Source of the DNA: Bacteroidota bacterium
GTDB taxonomy: Bacteria > Bacteroidota > Bacteroidia > AKYH767-A > 2013-40CM-41-45
Assembly: GCA_016708785.1 (NCBI GenBank)
Contig: JADJFC010000014.1
Coordinates: 124,001 to 188,000 of the forward strand
Length of the DNA stretch: 64,000 bases
Reading direction: 5' to 3'
Each line of letters begins with the position of its first letter. Within the stretch, counting starts at the first letter, position 1. The translations under genes were made by a program, and so were the position numbers. Under the pieces are notes generated by a model. That model worked only from the letters and a program-made list of their open reading frames with translations, ran no database searches and was not told the origin of the DNA. This document shows positions 37,003 to 46,517 of the stretch, piece after piece.

Positions 37003-37010
37003 CAAAGATA
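37003..37010 (-). promoter_or_regulatory. -7 promoter box of lysS
   Basis: The minus strand reads TATCTTTG, matching TAnnTTTG, 21 nt upstream of the lysS ATG at 36981. Confidence 0.6.
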
Positions 37011-37090
37011 AAATTTAGGTTGATGTATTTGAAATCTCTGCACATATTCTTCCCATATGGAATGGTCCTAGGGTGAGCATGCAAGCTATT

Positions 37091-37254
37091 TATTTCCCGC
37101 AGAGGTGCGCAGAATACGCAGAAAATCCGCAGAGTTCCCTTCGGGATTTATAGGGTTGTAATTTCAAGCATCTTTGGATCAGCTTATTGTTATAAAACAA
37201 AAAGAAAAAAATCTGCGGATTTTCTGCGTATTCTGCGCACCTCTGCGGGAAATA
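37091..37254. repeat. Dispersed ctgcggg inverted repeat, copy D (long spacer)
   Basis: Arms 37091-37133 and 37212-37254 are perfect 43-nt reverse complements, but the spacer is 78 nt instead of ~22. The arms are oriented with cccgc on the left, opposite to copies A-C. The copy fills the gap between divergent lysS and the SIS gene; the rest of 36982-37403 holds their promoters. Confidence 0.85.
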
Positions 37255-37403
37255 TTTTTTCTTCACAACTCTCAGAATAGTGAACTATCCAGTCTTTTTT
37301 TCGTAGGAGTTCCTGTTTCTTGAAGTTTTTTCGAATTTCTTGACGCATTATTTCAAATGACTAACTCAAAAGTGTATTTTTACACAATAAACAAAAAAGT
37401 AAT

Positions 37404-38393
37404 ATGAGCGATATGAAGGCCCTGGTTGACCAGTTTCCTGCACAGCTAAGAGAAGCTATTGTAATTGGAGAGAAATTTTCAATGACAAAACCATCAAAAG
37501 AAATCAGAAATATTCTGATCACCGGTTTGGGTGGTTCAGGTATTGGCGGTACAATAGTATCTGAAATTGTTTTCAATGAATGCAAAGTACCCGTAACGGT
37601 CAACAAAAATTATTTCGTTCCTGCTTTTGTAAATGATGAATCACTAGTAATCGTTTGTTCTTATTCAGGAAATACAGAAGAAACATTGCAGGCAATGGAA
37701 CTTGCAATGGAGAAGAATGCAAAAATAATCTGTATCACATCCGGTGGCAAAGTAGCTGAGATCGCTAAAGCAAAAAATCTGGATCACATTATGATTCCGG
37801 GTGGACTTCCGCCGCGTGCTTGCATTGGATATTCACTGACACAATTGTTCTATGTCTTCGTAGCAGGCGGATTTGCAGGAAAGCACATCATCGATGAATT
37901 AAAAACATCGGTTGAATTGATCGAAAATGAAAAATCTTCAATTCTGAAAGAAGCAAATTCACTTACAGAATTTTTTCTGAATAAAATTCCTGTCATCTAT
38001 GCAGTTGATGGTTACAATGGAGTAGCGACACGTTTTCGTCAGCAAATAAATGAAAATTCAAAAATGCTTTGCTGGCATCACATTTTACCGGAAATGAATC
38101 ACAATGAATTAGTCGGCTGGACAGAAAAACATGACGAGTTAGCTGTAATCATTTTACGCAGCGACAATGACTATGCACGCACACAGTCAAGAATTGAGAT
38201 CAGCAAAAGTGTATTTTCAAAATATGCAGGAGTTCGTGAATGTTATTCAAAAGGTAAATCACAAGTGGAGAGAAGTATCTATTTGATCCATCTCACTGAC
38301 TGGGTTTCTGTTTTACTTGCAGAGAAAAAACAGATCGATGCAACAGAAGTAAATATCATCAATCACCTGAAAGGCGAATTGTCGAAAATATAA
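37404..38393 (+). CDS. SIS-domain phosphoglucose/phosphomannose isomerase family protein
   Basis: The 329-aa protein has two SIS sugar-isomerase halves: GLGGSGIGG (~41-49) with sugar-phosphate binding CSYSGNTEETL (~91-101) in the first, and a C-terminal part with NHNELVGW carrying the catalytic Glu/His. This is the layout of bifunctional Pgi/Pmi enzymes, which interconvert glucose-, fructose- and mannose-6-phosphate. The stop overlaps the lipB ATG by 1 nt (TAATG), so the two are translationally coupled. Confidence 0.85.
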   Translation: MSDMKALVDQFPAQLREAIVIGEKFSMTKPSKEIRNILITGLGGSGIGGTIVSEIVFNECKVPVTVNKNYFVPAFVNDESLVIVCSYSGNTEETLQAMELAMEKNAKIICITSGGKVAEIAKAKNLDHIMIPGGLPPRACIGYSLTQLFYVFVAGGFAGKHIIDELKTSVELIENEKSSILKEANSLTEFFLNKIPVIYAVDGYNGVATRFRQQINENSKMLCWHHILPEMNHNELVGWTEKHDELAVIILRSDNDYARTQSRIEISKSVFSKYAGVRECYSKGKSQVERSIYLIHLTDWVSVLLAEKKQIDATEVNIINHLKGELSKI

Positions 38394-39139
38394 TGAATGA
38401 ATCTTTAAAGTCTGTAAACGGGATCACGGAAGATCAGCAAAATCGCGCTGTTATTTTCCGTGATCTTGGTTTAATAGACTATAAAGATGCATGGGATATT
38501 CAGGAAACTTTATTTCAGGAAGTGATCGATCGCAAAGTTGCCAACAGAAAACTTTCTATCGAAGAGCAAGAATCTCCTAAGCACTACTTACTTTTCTGTG
38601 AACATCCACATGTATTTACTTTAGGAAGAAGTGGTGATGAAGCAAATCTTGTTATCAAAGAAGCTGATCTTCCTTCAGTACAGGCAACATTTTACAAAAA
38701 CAATCGTGGTGGTGATATTACCTATCATGGTCCCGGACAAATTGTAGGTTATCCGATTTTGGATCTCGATTTTTTCTTCACTGACATACACAAATATTTA
38801 CGATTTTTAGAAGAGGCTGTTATTCTTACATTGAAAGATTACGGTATTGAAGCCGGGCGTATTCAAGGCCTTACCGGTGTATGGTTCGATCCGGAAAATA
38901 AAGCGAAAGCCAGAAAGATCTGCGCGCTTGGAGTGCGTTGTTCACGTTGGGTAACGATGCATGGCTTTGCATTCAATGTAAATACAGATCTGAACTATTT
39001 CAATTACATTATTCCTTGCGGCATCACTGACAAACAAGTTACGTCATTGGAAAAAGAATTGGGAAGAAAAGTTGATATTGAAGAAGTGAAACTCAAGCTT
39101 AAAGAAAATATAGGATTATTATTTCAAATGAATTTCTAA
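38393..39139 (+). CDS. lipB: Octanoyl-[ACP]:protein N-octanoyltransferase
   Basis: LipB moves octanoyl from acyl carrier protein to lipoyl domains. The 248-aa product has the substrate-binding RGGDITYHGPGQIVGYP block, catalytic Lys175 in RKICALGVRC and catalytic Cys209 in IIPCGITDKQ. The length is normal with a short N-terminal extension. It is coupled to the SIS isomerase; a metabolic link between them is not obvious. Confidence 0.95.
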   Translation: MNESLKSVNGITEDQQNRAVIFRDLGLIDYKDAWDIQETLFQEVIDRKVANRKLSIEEQESPKHYLLFCEHPHVFTLGRSGDEANLVIKEADLPSVQATFYKNNRGGDITYHGPGQIVGYPILDLDFFFTDIHKYLRFLEEAVILTLKDYGIEAGRIQGLTGVWFDPENKAKARKICALGVRCSRWVTMHGFAFNVNTDLNYFNYIIPCGITDKQVTSLEKELGRKVDIEEVKLKLKENIGLLFQMNF

Positions 39140-39197
39140 TTCCGTGGTCTTTTGTGAACTTGTGTGCTTGTGTTTTACTTTAACACTAAGAGCACAA

Positions 39198-39215
39198 TCC
39201 CGATAGCTATCGGGA
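39198..39215. repeat. tcccgatagctatcggga palindrome
   Basis: A perfect 18-nt palindrome 60 nt after lipB and next to the IS110 remnant. It may serve as a terminator-like stem; no T-tract follows on the plus strand. Confidence 0.5.
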
Positions 39216-39258
39216 CACAAGGAGATTTCTATGTTATAAAACAATACCCCGCGTTTTT

Positions 39259-40204
39259 TTAATTAACTAGCCAATGGGCTGAATAATTCCTATCGACGGC
39301 ATTTGATTTCTAAGCAATATGTAATAGTTTATTCAACAGCATTTAACATTTTGCCTTCCCTTCGTCAAGTTTCCTTTCATAGTATTTTCTCAAGAACCCT
39401 TTGTTCTTATTACAGACCAAGCCCCTAAAGTTAAGTTGGTCTTTAGACTTTGGTTAGCCATTTTCACTCTTGTTTTTCCTCGAACACTAGTTCCTGAGGA
39501 GTGTTCAAATGGAGCGGTTCCAGCGTAGCAAGCCAATTGTTTAGCCTCTTGGTAGTATTCGAAGTTATTTGTGTAGCAGACAAATCTAAGGCTGTATAAG
39601 CCCCAATTCAGGTATAGTTAGCAACAGGTTGTAATTTTTGCAATACTTCATCCTCTGTTATAATCTTTTTTATTCTTGCTTCTGTTTTGTGAAGCTCCTC
39701 TTGAGCCTCAATGCTCGATTTACAATGTACTTCGGTTTCTTTTGCAACTTTATCTTTTATAGCTTTCAATTCATTTATCGGTTGCAAATTTTGCTGACCT
39801 TGATCAATCTCTGACGTAGCGAGAAGATCCTTTAACAAGACTATATTCTTGGCACGGCTGCCATACTTTTATTTTGTCATGATGCAGAATTGCATCATAG
39901 CTTTTTTAGAATCTATTTTATCGTTTTCCTCTTTGAATTCCATCGAACGAATGATCTCAATTGGCAGATCATCCAAACGCAATTTTTAAGGGGCAAAATT
40001 GCAGCTTGGGCGATTATAAATTCGTGAATTCCATACAGACCAATACCCGATCCATTCAATATTGTACTTTTTAACAAACCAATTCGACGAATCGATTTTG
40101 CATTGTTTTCAAACTGTTCATAGACAACGTTTTGTTTGTCGGTCTGCCAAGGAAAGATCATGTTTTTTGACATCAATCCCAAGAATGTTGGTAATGTTTT
40201 TCAT
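39259..40204 (-). mobile_element. Degraded IS110-family transposase
   Basis: ATG 40204 starts MKNITNILGIDVKKHDLS, where the Asp of GIDV is the first DEDD catalytic residue. Fragments follow in other frames: VVYEQFENNAKSIRRIGLLK, a helical segment MLKDLLATSEIDQ (39838-39608), and the C-terminal IS116/IS110/IS902 domain ACYAGTAPFEHSSGTSVRGK with TRVKMANQSLKTNLTLGAWS, ending near 39259. It needs five or more corrections, so it is probably inactive, although the lesions resemble assembly errors. No inverted ends are expected for IS110. The region 40205-40523 holds no gene and may include the element's flank. Confidence 0.8.
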
Positions 40205-40523
40205 AAATTTGTTTTAGATGTATCATTAACCACAACTAAAGTATACTCAAGCCCTTGATAATGGACTTTAATGTCTCAATTTCTATTTGGTTTGCTTTAG
40301 TCACAGCACAGGGGTCAACTCGGGACAAAACCTCTTCCGGATGAAGTTCCCCTGTTGATGTGGTTAACTTATTCACAAATTACAATACTTTTAATTCCTT
40401 TAAAGGTCCTTGTAATTGTATTCTTCTAAAATCAAATGCCGATACAAACTAAAGGTCCACGGAAATTCAGTCATCCATCCCGTAAAGCGACGCTTCTTCA
40501 GTCTTACTCGAAGTCGCAACCAT

Positions 40524-41204
40524 CTAATTTATTGTTTCCATTTCAGAAGAAGTAAGATACCGCCCCTCTCCTATTTTTATTCCATCAAGAGACACATTCA
40601 TTATTCGAACTCGTTTTAGCTTCGTTACTTCATAATTGAGTGCTTCACACATTCGGCGAATTTGTCTATTCAGTCCTTGCGTAAGAATTATCCGGAAGAC
40701 AAATTTACTTTCCATTTTCACAAAACACTTTTTCGTCACAGTATCCAAAATTGGAATTCCGTCTGACATGAGTCGAATGAAATCGGCAGAGATTGGTCTG
40801 TCGACAGTAACTACATATTCCTTCTCGTGATTATTCCCTGCGCGTAGAATTTTATTAACGATATCACCATCATTCGTCAGAAAGATCAATCCTTCAGAAG
40901 GCTTATCAAGTCGACCAATAGGAAATATTCGCGAAGGATATTGAATGAAATCAACGATATTATCTTTGATGTTTGTATCGGTCGTGCAAGTAATTCCAAC
41001 AGGCTTATTGAATGCCAAATAGACTAATTTCGGTTTTGCATTCAAAGGCTTTCCGTCGACTGTGATGATATCATCAGTAGTGACCTTTGTTCCCAATTCC
41101 GGAATTGCACCATTGACAAGTACACGACCTTGTTCGATCATTCTGTCTGCTTCTCGCCTTGAGCAGAAGCCTAATTCGCTGAGAAATTTGTTCAACCTTG
41201 TCAT
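40524..41204 (-). CDS. rluF: Pseudouridine synthase, RluF-like
   Basis: An N-terminal S4 domain (MTRLNKFLSELGFCSRREAD) precedes the RsuA/RluB-type catalytic domain with GRLDKPSEGL, catalytic Asp100. The C-terminal QGLNRQIRRMCEALNYEVTK is the family's late motif. RluF makes pseudouridine 2604 in 23S rRNA helix 74; the 226-aa length and sequence fit RluF better than RsuA. A near-consensus TACTTTAG box lies about 8 nt before the ATG. It is convergent with the IS110 remnant side. Confidence 0.85.
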   Translation of the reverse strand: MTRLNKFLSELGFCSRREADRMIEQGRVLVNGAIPELGTKVTTDDIITVDGKPLNAKPKLVYLAFNKPVGITCTTDTNIKDNIVDFIQYPSRIFPIGRLDKPSEGLIFLTNDGDIVNKILRAGNNHEKEYVVTVDRPISADFIRLMSDGIPILDTVTKKCFVKMESKFVFRIILTQGLNRQIRRMCEALNYEVTKLKRVRIMNVSLDGIKIGEGRYLTSSEMETIN

Positions 41205-41302
41205 GGGGGCTAAAGTAGGGAAATTAAGAATTGCACAATCGAATGTTAAAACTTAAGATACAGGGAAAGTCAGAGGTTCGATTTTAATAGTATTTTGCGA
41301 CT

Positions 41303-42469
41303 ATGAACAACCCAATAAAACGCAATCATTTTTGGCCTAGAGTATTAGGAGTTTTTCTTCTTGTACTGGTTAGTACTATGATTGCTATATGGATAACGGG
41401 CTATACTTTTACTTATAAGACTCTCCTTTATACTTATCCCGACATTGACGACATCAATTTGTTTGATACCAGAACGGTGACAGACAGTGCAGGAGTTCCC
41501 TGGACGTTATCATCGACTTACAATAAAAACAAAATTCCTTTGGCGACTAAATCGGCTTTGGAATCAAATGAAAGTGTTGCCTATCTGGTAATTAAAAATG
41601 ATTCAATAGTTCATGAAGAGTATTGGGATCATGCATCAGCAAATACGCTTGACAATTCATTTTCCGTAGCGAAAAGTATTGTCGGTTTACTTGCCGGAAT
41701 AGCAATCGACGAAGGATACTTTTCGCTCGACGATTCAGTTGGAAAATATTTGCCTGAATTTTCAGAGGGGAACAATGGAAAACTTAAGATCAAGCATTTA
41801 TTACAAATGAGTTCAGGTCTGAATTGGGATGAATCATATAGCAGTTTGTTTTCAAAAACCACTGAAGCGTATTACGGTGAAAATTTATCGCGTCAGGTTT
41901 TAAAATTGAAAGTAGTAAAAGATCCCGGAAGTGTATTTGAATATATGAGTTGTAATACTGTTTTAATTTCACTCATTATAAACAAAACTACCGGCAAAAC
42001 AATTTCAGATTTTGCCTCTGAAAAATTGTGGATTCCTATTCATGCAACACAACCGGCATATTGGTCACTTGATCATACTGATGGTATTGAAAAATCGTAT
42101 TGTTGTTTTTATTCTTGTGCCCGTGATTTTGCGAAGATCGGAAAAATTGTTCTGGACAGTGGCAAGTGGGATGGAAAGCAAATCGTTTCGCAAGAGTATA
42201 TTAAAACGATGCTTACTCCAAATATGATCGCAGATGCTTTCGGAGCGAAGACGGATTATTATGGACTTCAGTGGTGGATGACCAATTACAAAGGACATCA
42301 GGTATATTATGCCCGCGGAATTCTAGGACAATATGTTGCCGTTGTTCCTGATGAAAAAATTATCATGGTTCGTCTGGGACATAAGCGTGGGCAAAAAGCA
42401 GGGAATCATTATGAAGATCTTTTTCAGTATCTGGATGGGGCGTTGGAAATAGGAAAGCCGCTTAATTAG
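41303..42469 (+). CDS. Serine hydrolase, class C beta-lactamase-like
   Basis: The 388-aa protein has one N-terminal TM segment (~13-33), then a beta-lactamase/transpeptidase-like domain. The SxxK motif is SVAK (Ser121-Lys124), the second motif is the weak EYMSCNTV (normally Y-S-N), and the late HKRGQ replaces KTG/HTG. It probably acts as an esterase or peptidase in the periplasm; the substrate is unknown. The start agrees with a TATTTTG box just upstream. A gtcaaggg repeat follows the stop. Confidence 0.8.
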   Translation: MNNPIKRNHFWPRVLGVFLLVLVSTMIAIWITGYTFTYKTLLYTYPDIDDINLFDTRTVTDSAGVPWTLSSTYNKNKIPLATKSALESNESVAYLVIKNDSIVHEEYWDHASANTLDNSFSVAKSIVGLLAGIAIDEGYFSLDDSVGKYLPEFSEGNNGKLKIKHLLQMSSGLNWDESYSSLFSKTTEAYYGENLSRQVLKLKVVKDPGSVFEYMSCNTVLISLIINKTTGKTISDFASEKLWIPIHATQPAYWSLDHTDGIEKSYCCFYSCARDFAKIGKIVLDSGKWDGKQIVSQEYIKTMLTPNMIADAFGAKTDYYGLQWWMTNYKGHQVYYARGILGQYVAVVPDEKIIMVRLGHKRGQKAGNHYEDLFQYLDGALEIGKPLN

Positions 42470-42525
42470 GTCAAGGGTAAAGGTCAAAGGTCAGGCTATT
42501 TTACTTGATGCATGACCTTTTACCC
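42468..42525. repeat. aaggtcaagggtcaaa inverted repeat after the serine hydrolase gene
   Basis: The left arm aggtcaagggtaaaggtcaa (42468-42487) faces atgaccttttaccc (42512-42525). A further gcctttgacctgg lies at 42829-42841, beyond the homopolymer block, as if the block had been inserted into this repeat. Confidence 0.6.
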
Positions 42526-42537
42526 ACTACTATCCCG

Positions 42538-42765
42538 AAAAAATTTTTTTTTTTTTAAAAAAATTTTCCCAAACCCCCCAAATTTTTTTTTTTTTTTTTT
42601 TTTCGCCAAAAAAACAAAAAAAAACCCCCCCCCCCCCCCCCCATTTTTTTTCCCCTTTTTTGGTTCCTTCCCCCCTTTTTCCCTTCCATTTTTTTGGGGG
42701 GGGCCGGCGGCCCCCCCCCCCCCCCCCCTTTTCTTTTTTTTAAAAAATTTTCTTTTTTAAATTGT
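42538..42765. other. Homopolymer block, probably an assembly artefact
   Basis: About 230 nt consist almost only of runs of A, C, G and T: a T run of 21 at 42583-42603, C runs of 18 at 42625-42642 and 42711-42728, and a G8 near 42696. No other place in the window looks like this. Low-quality base calls or a consensus error are likely. Frames across it are not genes. Confidence 0.7.
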
Positions 42766-42889
42766 GGGGCTTTGATTTTGTTAATTCTCAACTAAAATTA
42801 TTGAATTTGACTTTTAAGGGACACTAATGCCTTTGACCTGGTAATAAAAGTTCCCGCATATATTGGTTTCAAAACGCATTCGACGAGAT

Positions 42890-42897
42890 TATCTTTG
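42890..42897 (+). promoter_or_regulatory. -7 box 4 nt before the exonuclease gene
   Basis: TATCTTTG at 42890-42897, with the ATG at 42902. An upstream in-frame ATG at 42863 would place the promoter inside the gene, so 42902 is chosen. Confidence 0.55.
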
Positions 42898-42901
42898 TCG
42901 T

Positions 42902-43615
42902 ATGAATTCACTACCTGTTATCCAGAACATTTTGTTCATCGACATAGAAACAGTCCCACAACATCCGGAATACTCAAGAGTACCGGAACGAATGAAAAAA
43001 TTGTGGGACAAGAAATGCGAAAATTTTAAAGAGGATAAAATGCCCTATGAGTTCTATGAACGTGCAGGCATCTATTCTGAGTTTGGAAAAATTGTTTGCA
43101 TCTGCTGTGGTTATTTTAACGATCAACAAATTTTTGTCGAAGAAGAATTTTATGGTCACGACGAAAAAGCGATTCTTCTTTCATTCAAAAATCTGATCAG
43201 CAATAAATTTTATTTGAATAACAAAGTCCTTTGTGCTCATAACGGCAAAGAATTCGATTTCCCATATATCAGTCGACGGATGCTGATCCACAATATCCAA
43301 TTGCCATCTATGCTCGAGATAGCAGGAAAAAAACCATGGGAAGTAAAGCATCTTGACACGATGGAGCTATGGAAGTTTGGTGATTACAAATCATATACAT
43401 CGTTGGATCTACTGGCAGCAGTATTCAATATCACGACACCGAAAGATGATATCGATGGAAGTAAAGTCGGTGAAACCTATTGGAAAAATGATGACCTACA
43501 AAGAATTGTCGTTTACTGCAAAAAAGATGTACGAACATTGTGCGAGATCTATATGCGGATTGCTCAGGTTGAGAGGGTGAGTTTTCCGTTGGTGAATAGG
43601 GAGTTGCTTATTTAA
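42902..43615 (+). CDS. 3'-5' exonuclease, PolB-like DEDD family
   Basis: The 237-aa protein has the DnaQ-like DEDD motifs: LFIDIETVP (Asp14, Glu16), CAHNGKEFDFPYISRRM with the Asp of FDF, and VVYCKKDVRTLCEIY with the last Asp. This matches the predicted PolB-like exonuclease family (DNA_pol_B_exo2), cytoplasmic and of unknown role, probably in DNA or RNA trimming. The gene is followed directly by a long pentanucleotide repeat; its stop codon touches the repeat. Confidence 0.82.
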   Translation: MNSLPVIQNILFIDIETVPQHPEYSRVPERMKKLWDKKCENFKEDKMPYEFYERAGIYSEFGKIVCICCGYFNDQQIFVEEEFYGHDEKAILLSFKNLISNKFYLNNKVLCAHNGKEFDFPYISRRMLIHNIQLPSMLEIAGKKPWEVKHLDTMELWKFGDYKSYTSLDLLAAVFNITTPKDDIDGSKVGETYWKNDDLQRIVVYCKKDVRTLCEIYMRIAQVERVSFPLVNRELLI

Positions 43616-43798
43616 GTGAAGTGAAGTGAAGTGAAGTGAAGAAATGAAGTGAAGTGAAGTGAAGTGAAGTGAAGTGAAGTGAAGTGAAGTGAAGTGAAGT
43701 GAAGTGAAGTGAAGTGAAGTGAAGTGAAGTGAAGTGAAGTGAAGTGAAGTGAAGTGAAGTGAAGTGAAGTGAAGTGAAGTGAAGTGAAGTGAAGTGAA
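43614..43798. repeat. Pentanucleotide microsatellite (gtgaa)n
   Basis: About 36 copies of a 5-bp unit (gtgaa/gaagt) with a single break (gaagaaatgaagt) near 43638-43650. It begins at the stop codon of the exonuclease gene. The same unit appears at 48241-48289, again right at a stop codon. The rest of 43799-43960 is AT-rich without features. Confidence 0.9.
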
Positions 43799-43960
43799 AA
43801 TTATTTTACAATAAAATTTGCATCATTTACTAAACTTGCAACTTTATAGGTAATTTATTTTTGAGAAGTCATAAATAAAATTCGGCCAAGATGATGTCTT
43901 AAACTCATTAAACAATTTAAACCCTATAAATAAAATTTCCTTTCGCCGGCTCCGAACTTT

Positions 43961-44362
43961 TTATCGAATCATGACGCCGGTTTTATTGATCACGGGCACG
44001 ATGGTAAAATATTGTTCGCGGATGGTTTCAGGTAAAAAAATGTATTTCTTATCGTACATATGCCCATTCAAATGAAAGCTCACCCAGAATTCATTGCTTA
44101 ATCCGAATAGGTCTTCAATGATGGGTTCAATCTTTCCATAGTCATTGGACGCAATATCACCAATAAGATGCCGGAGGGTGCTCGTTTTTACTTCGCGACC
44201 ATCGAATTGTCCATACCCAACCGAACTCACAATTACACCGGAAATTTCTTTATCATATAAATTGATAATGTAAACGTTCCATACATGTTCGCCCTCTTCT
44301 TCCTCACGGATCACGGCAACAATTACGTTTTCTACGGTTAACTGTGGAATGTCTTTTAGCAT
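43961..44362 (-). CDS. Hypothetical protein, conserved-looking
   Basis: The 133-aa protein (MLKDIPQLTVENVIVAVIRE...) is beta-rich with an aromatic centre (EFWVSFHLNGHMYDKKYIFL), ending in PVINKTGVMIR. Related small proteins occur next to housekeeping genes in the phylum, but I know no function. A TATCTTTG box at 44369-44376 on the minus strand ends 6 nt before ATG 44362; a longer TTG-start frame would overlap the box and is rejected. Confidence 0.6.
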   Translation of the reverse strand: MLKDIPQLTVENVIVAVIREEEEGEHVWNVYIINLYDKEISGVIVSSVGYGQFDGREVKTSTLRHLIGDIASNDYGKIEPIIEDLFGLSNEFWVSFHLNGHMYDKKYIFLPETIREQYFTIVPVINKTGVMIR

Positions 44363-44368
44363 ATAGGT

Positions 44369-44376
44369 CAAAGATA
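44369..44376 (-). promoter_or_regulatory. -7 box of the 43961-44362 gene
   Basis: The minus strand reads TATCTTTG, 6 nt before the ATG. Confidence 0.5.
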
Positions 44377-44470
44377 CGGATTTTGGAATTATATTCGATT
44401 TTCGCTGAAGATTGCTGAAGATATTTCCCGGGACATAGCCACTTATTTTCGCTAAATACTGCTGAAAACA

Positions 44471-44646
44471 TTTCCCGCAGACAAACGCAGATTAAGGCGC
44501 AGATAAATTCGCAGATTTTGCGCTACCAATGAATCACATGTATTCACATATTTGAAAATTTCATTGATCCTGAAATTAATTTGAATAATCAAGGGAAGAA
44601 TCTGCGAATTTATCTGCGCCTTAATCTGCGAAATCTGCAGGAGAAA
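44471..44646. repeat. Dispersed ctgcggg inverted repeat, copy E (diverged)
   Basis: A core of 32 exact paired bases (44486-44517 and 44599-44630) sits inside ~47-nt arms that begin tttcccgcag and end ctgcaggagaaa. The spacer is about 81 nt. The internal words differ from copies B-D (attaaggcgcagataaattc). It lies between divergent genes in the 44377-44710 gap. Confidence 0.75.
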
Positions 44647-44710
44647 TTATGTTCATTAATAAAATTGAATATTATACAGTATTCGCACTACTTTTCTATT
44701 TTTACAATCA

Positions 44711-46474
44711 ATGAGTTCGCCCCTTTTAGAAATAAAAAATCTCAGCACAGATTTTACAACTGAAGCAGGTAAAATTGCGGCAATCAGTGATGTAACATTC
44801 ATGTTGAATCGAGGCGAAACGATTGGTATTGTTGGAGAATCGGGTTCAGGCAAATCGGTCACTGCACTTTCAATAATGCGACTCCTCGCAAAAACAGCAA
44901 CAATTTCTTCAGGCGAAATAAATTTCTACAATCAAGAAAATCGTGCTATCAATCTTCTGTCACTTCCCGAAGAAGAAATGAGAAAATACAGAGGTAATGA
45001 ATTGGCCATGATCTTTCAGGAGCCAATGACTTCGTTGAATCCAGTTCTCTCCTGCGGGAAACAAGTTGCAGAAGCATTGATCCTTCACAAAAAATTATCG
45101 AAGCCGGATGCTCGATTACGAACAATAGAACTATTCGAAAAAGTTAAATTACCGCGTGCCGAAAAGCTTTTTGATTCTTATCCGCATCAGATTTCCGGTG
45201 GACAAAAACAGCGGGTGATGATTGCAATGGCTATTAGTTGTGATCCTGCTGTTCTAATTGCCGATGAACCTACCACTGCACTTGATGTTACGGTGCAGGC
45301 ATCGATCATCGAACTGATGCATCAAATTCAGGAAGAGAAAAAAATGGGGTTGCTTTTCATTACTCATGACCTCGGCGTTGTTTCAGAAATTGCGAATCGT
45401 GTTGTTGTAATGTATAATGGAAAGATCGTAGAAAACGGAACAACAGAAAATATTTTTAATAATCCACAACATCCTTATACAAAAGCATTATTAGCGTGTC
45501 GCCCGCCGTTACACAAAAAACTGTACAGACTACCAACAATTACAGATTTCATGAAAGAGAATAGCGACGGGTCTTTTACTGAAATCAAGAAGTCTGTTGA
45601 AGAATCACTGACTAATTTTGAAATTGATAAAGAAGAAATTTCAAAACATCATCACCAACTATTTGCACAGGAGCCAATTTTACAAGTGAAAAATTTGTGT
45701 ACCTGGTTTCCTGTACGCAATGGTCTCTTTGGAAAAACTACTGATCATATTAAAGCAGTCAATGATGTAAGTTTTGATGTGTACCCGGGAGAAACACTAG
45801 GGTTAGTTGGTGAATCCGGCTGTGGGAAAACTACATTGGGCCGGTCAATCATCCGATTAATTGAACCAACGTCCGGGCAAGTAATATTCAAGAAAAAAGA
45901 TTTTTCTACTCTTGAAGGTAGAGAATTACGAAGGATGCGGAAACATATTCAAATTATTTTTCAAGATCCTTACTCATCGTTGAATCCAAGAATGGCAGTT
46001 GGAAAAGCGATCATGGAACCAATGCAAGTTCATAATCTTTATGATAACGATGAACATCGTCGAAACAAAGTAATTGAATTAATGGAAAGAGTGAGCCTGA
46101 ATGAACGTCAATTTAATCGTTTACCCCATGAATTCAGCGGAGGGCAGCGCCAACGAATATGCATTGCACGAGCCATAGCTATGCAACCAGAATTTATAAT
46201 TTGTGATGAATCCGTTTCTGCGCTTGATGTATCTATTCAGGCTCAGGTTTTGAATTTGCTAAATGAGTTGAAACGTGATTTTAATTTCACCTACATTTTC
46301 ATTTCGCATGATATGTCAGTCGTAAAATTCATGAGTGACCGCATGATTGTAATGAATAACGGAAAGATCGAAGAAATAGGAGATCCTGAAGAAATCTATA
46401 CCTCTCCAAAGTCAGAATATACGAAGCGATTAATTGACGCTATTCCTGGCGGAGTTTCTTCTTTTCAGCTATAA
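44711..46474 (+). CDS. Dipeptide/oligopeptide ABC transporter, fused OppD-OppF ATPases
   Basis: Two complete ATPase halves in one 587-aa chain. The first half has Walker A GESGSGKSV, signature ISGGQKQRVM and Walker B VLIADEPTTALD; the second has GESGCGKTT, FSGGQRQRIC and FIICDESVSALD. Each ends in the Opp-type CRPP or R.IDAIPGG tail. It powers uptake (or export) of peptides. No permease or binding protein is adjacent. The downstream GT2 gene begins 43 nt later, on the same strand. Confidence 0.92.
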   Translation: MSSPLLEIKNLSTDFTTEAGKIAAISDVTFMLNRGETIGIVGESGSGKSVTALSIMRLLAKTATISSGEINFYNQENRAINLLSLPEEEMRKYRGNELAMIFQEPMTSLNPVLSCGKQVAEALILHKKLSKPDARLRTIELFEKVKLPRAEKLFDSYPHQISGGQKQRVMIAMAISCDPAVLIADEPTTALDVTVQASIIELMHQIQEEKKMGLLFITHDLGVVSEIANRVVVMYNGKIVENGTTENIFNNPQHPYTKALLACRPPLHKKLYRLPTITDFMKENSDGSFTEIKKSVEESLTNFEIDKEEISKHHHQLFAQEPILQVKNLCTWFPVRNGLFGKTTDHIKAVNDVSFDVYPGETLGLVGESGCGKTTLGRSIIRLIEPTSGQVIFKKKDFSTLEGRELRRMRKHIQIIFQDPYSSLNPRMAVGKAIMEPMQVHNLYDNDEHRRNKVIELMERVSLNERQFNRLPHEFSGGQRQRICIARAIAMQPEFIICDESVSALDVSIQAQVLNLLNELKRDFNFTYIFISHDMSVVKFMSDRMIVMNNGKIEEIGDPEEIYTSPKSEYTKRLIDAIPGGVSSFQL

Positions 46475-46517
46475 CAAACAAATGTAATTTTACTACCTTG
46501 TCGTCCCAAATATTTCT

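Noticed and set aside
39259..40204. Active IS110 element
   Set aside because: Several frame breaks; only fragments of the catalytic domains are in frame.
42512..42791. Frames on both strands with long Phe/Pro or Lys/Gly runs
   Set aside because: They come from the homopolymer block.
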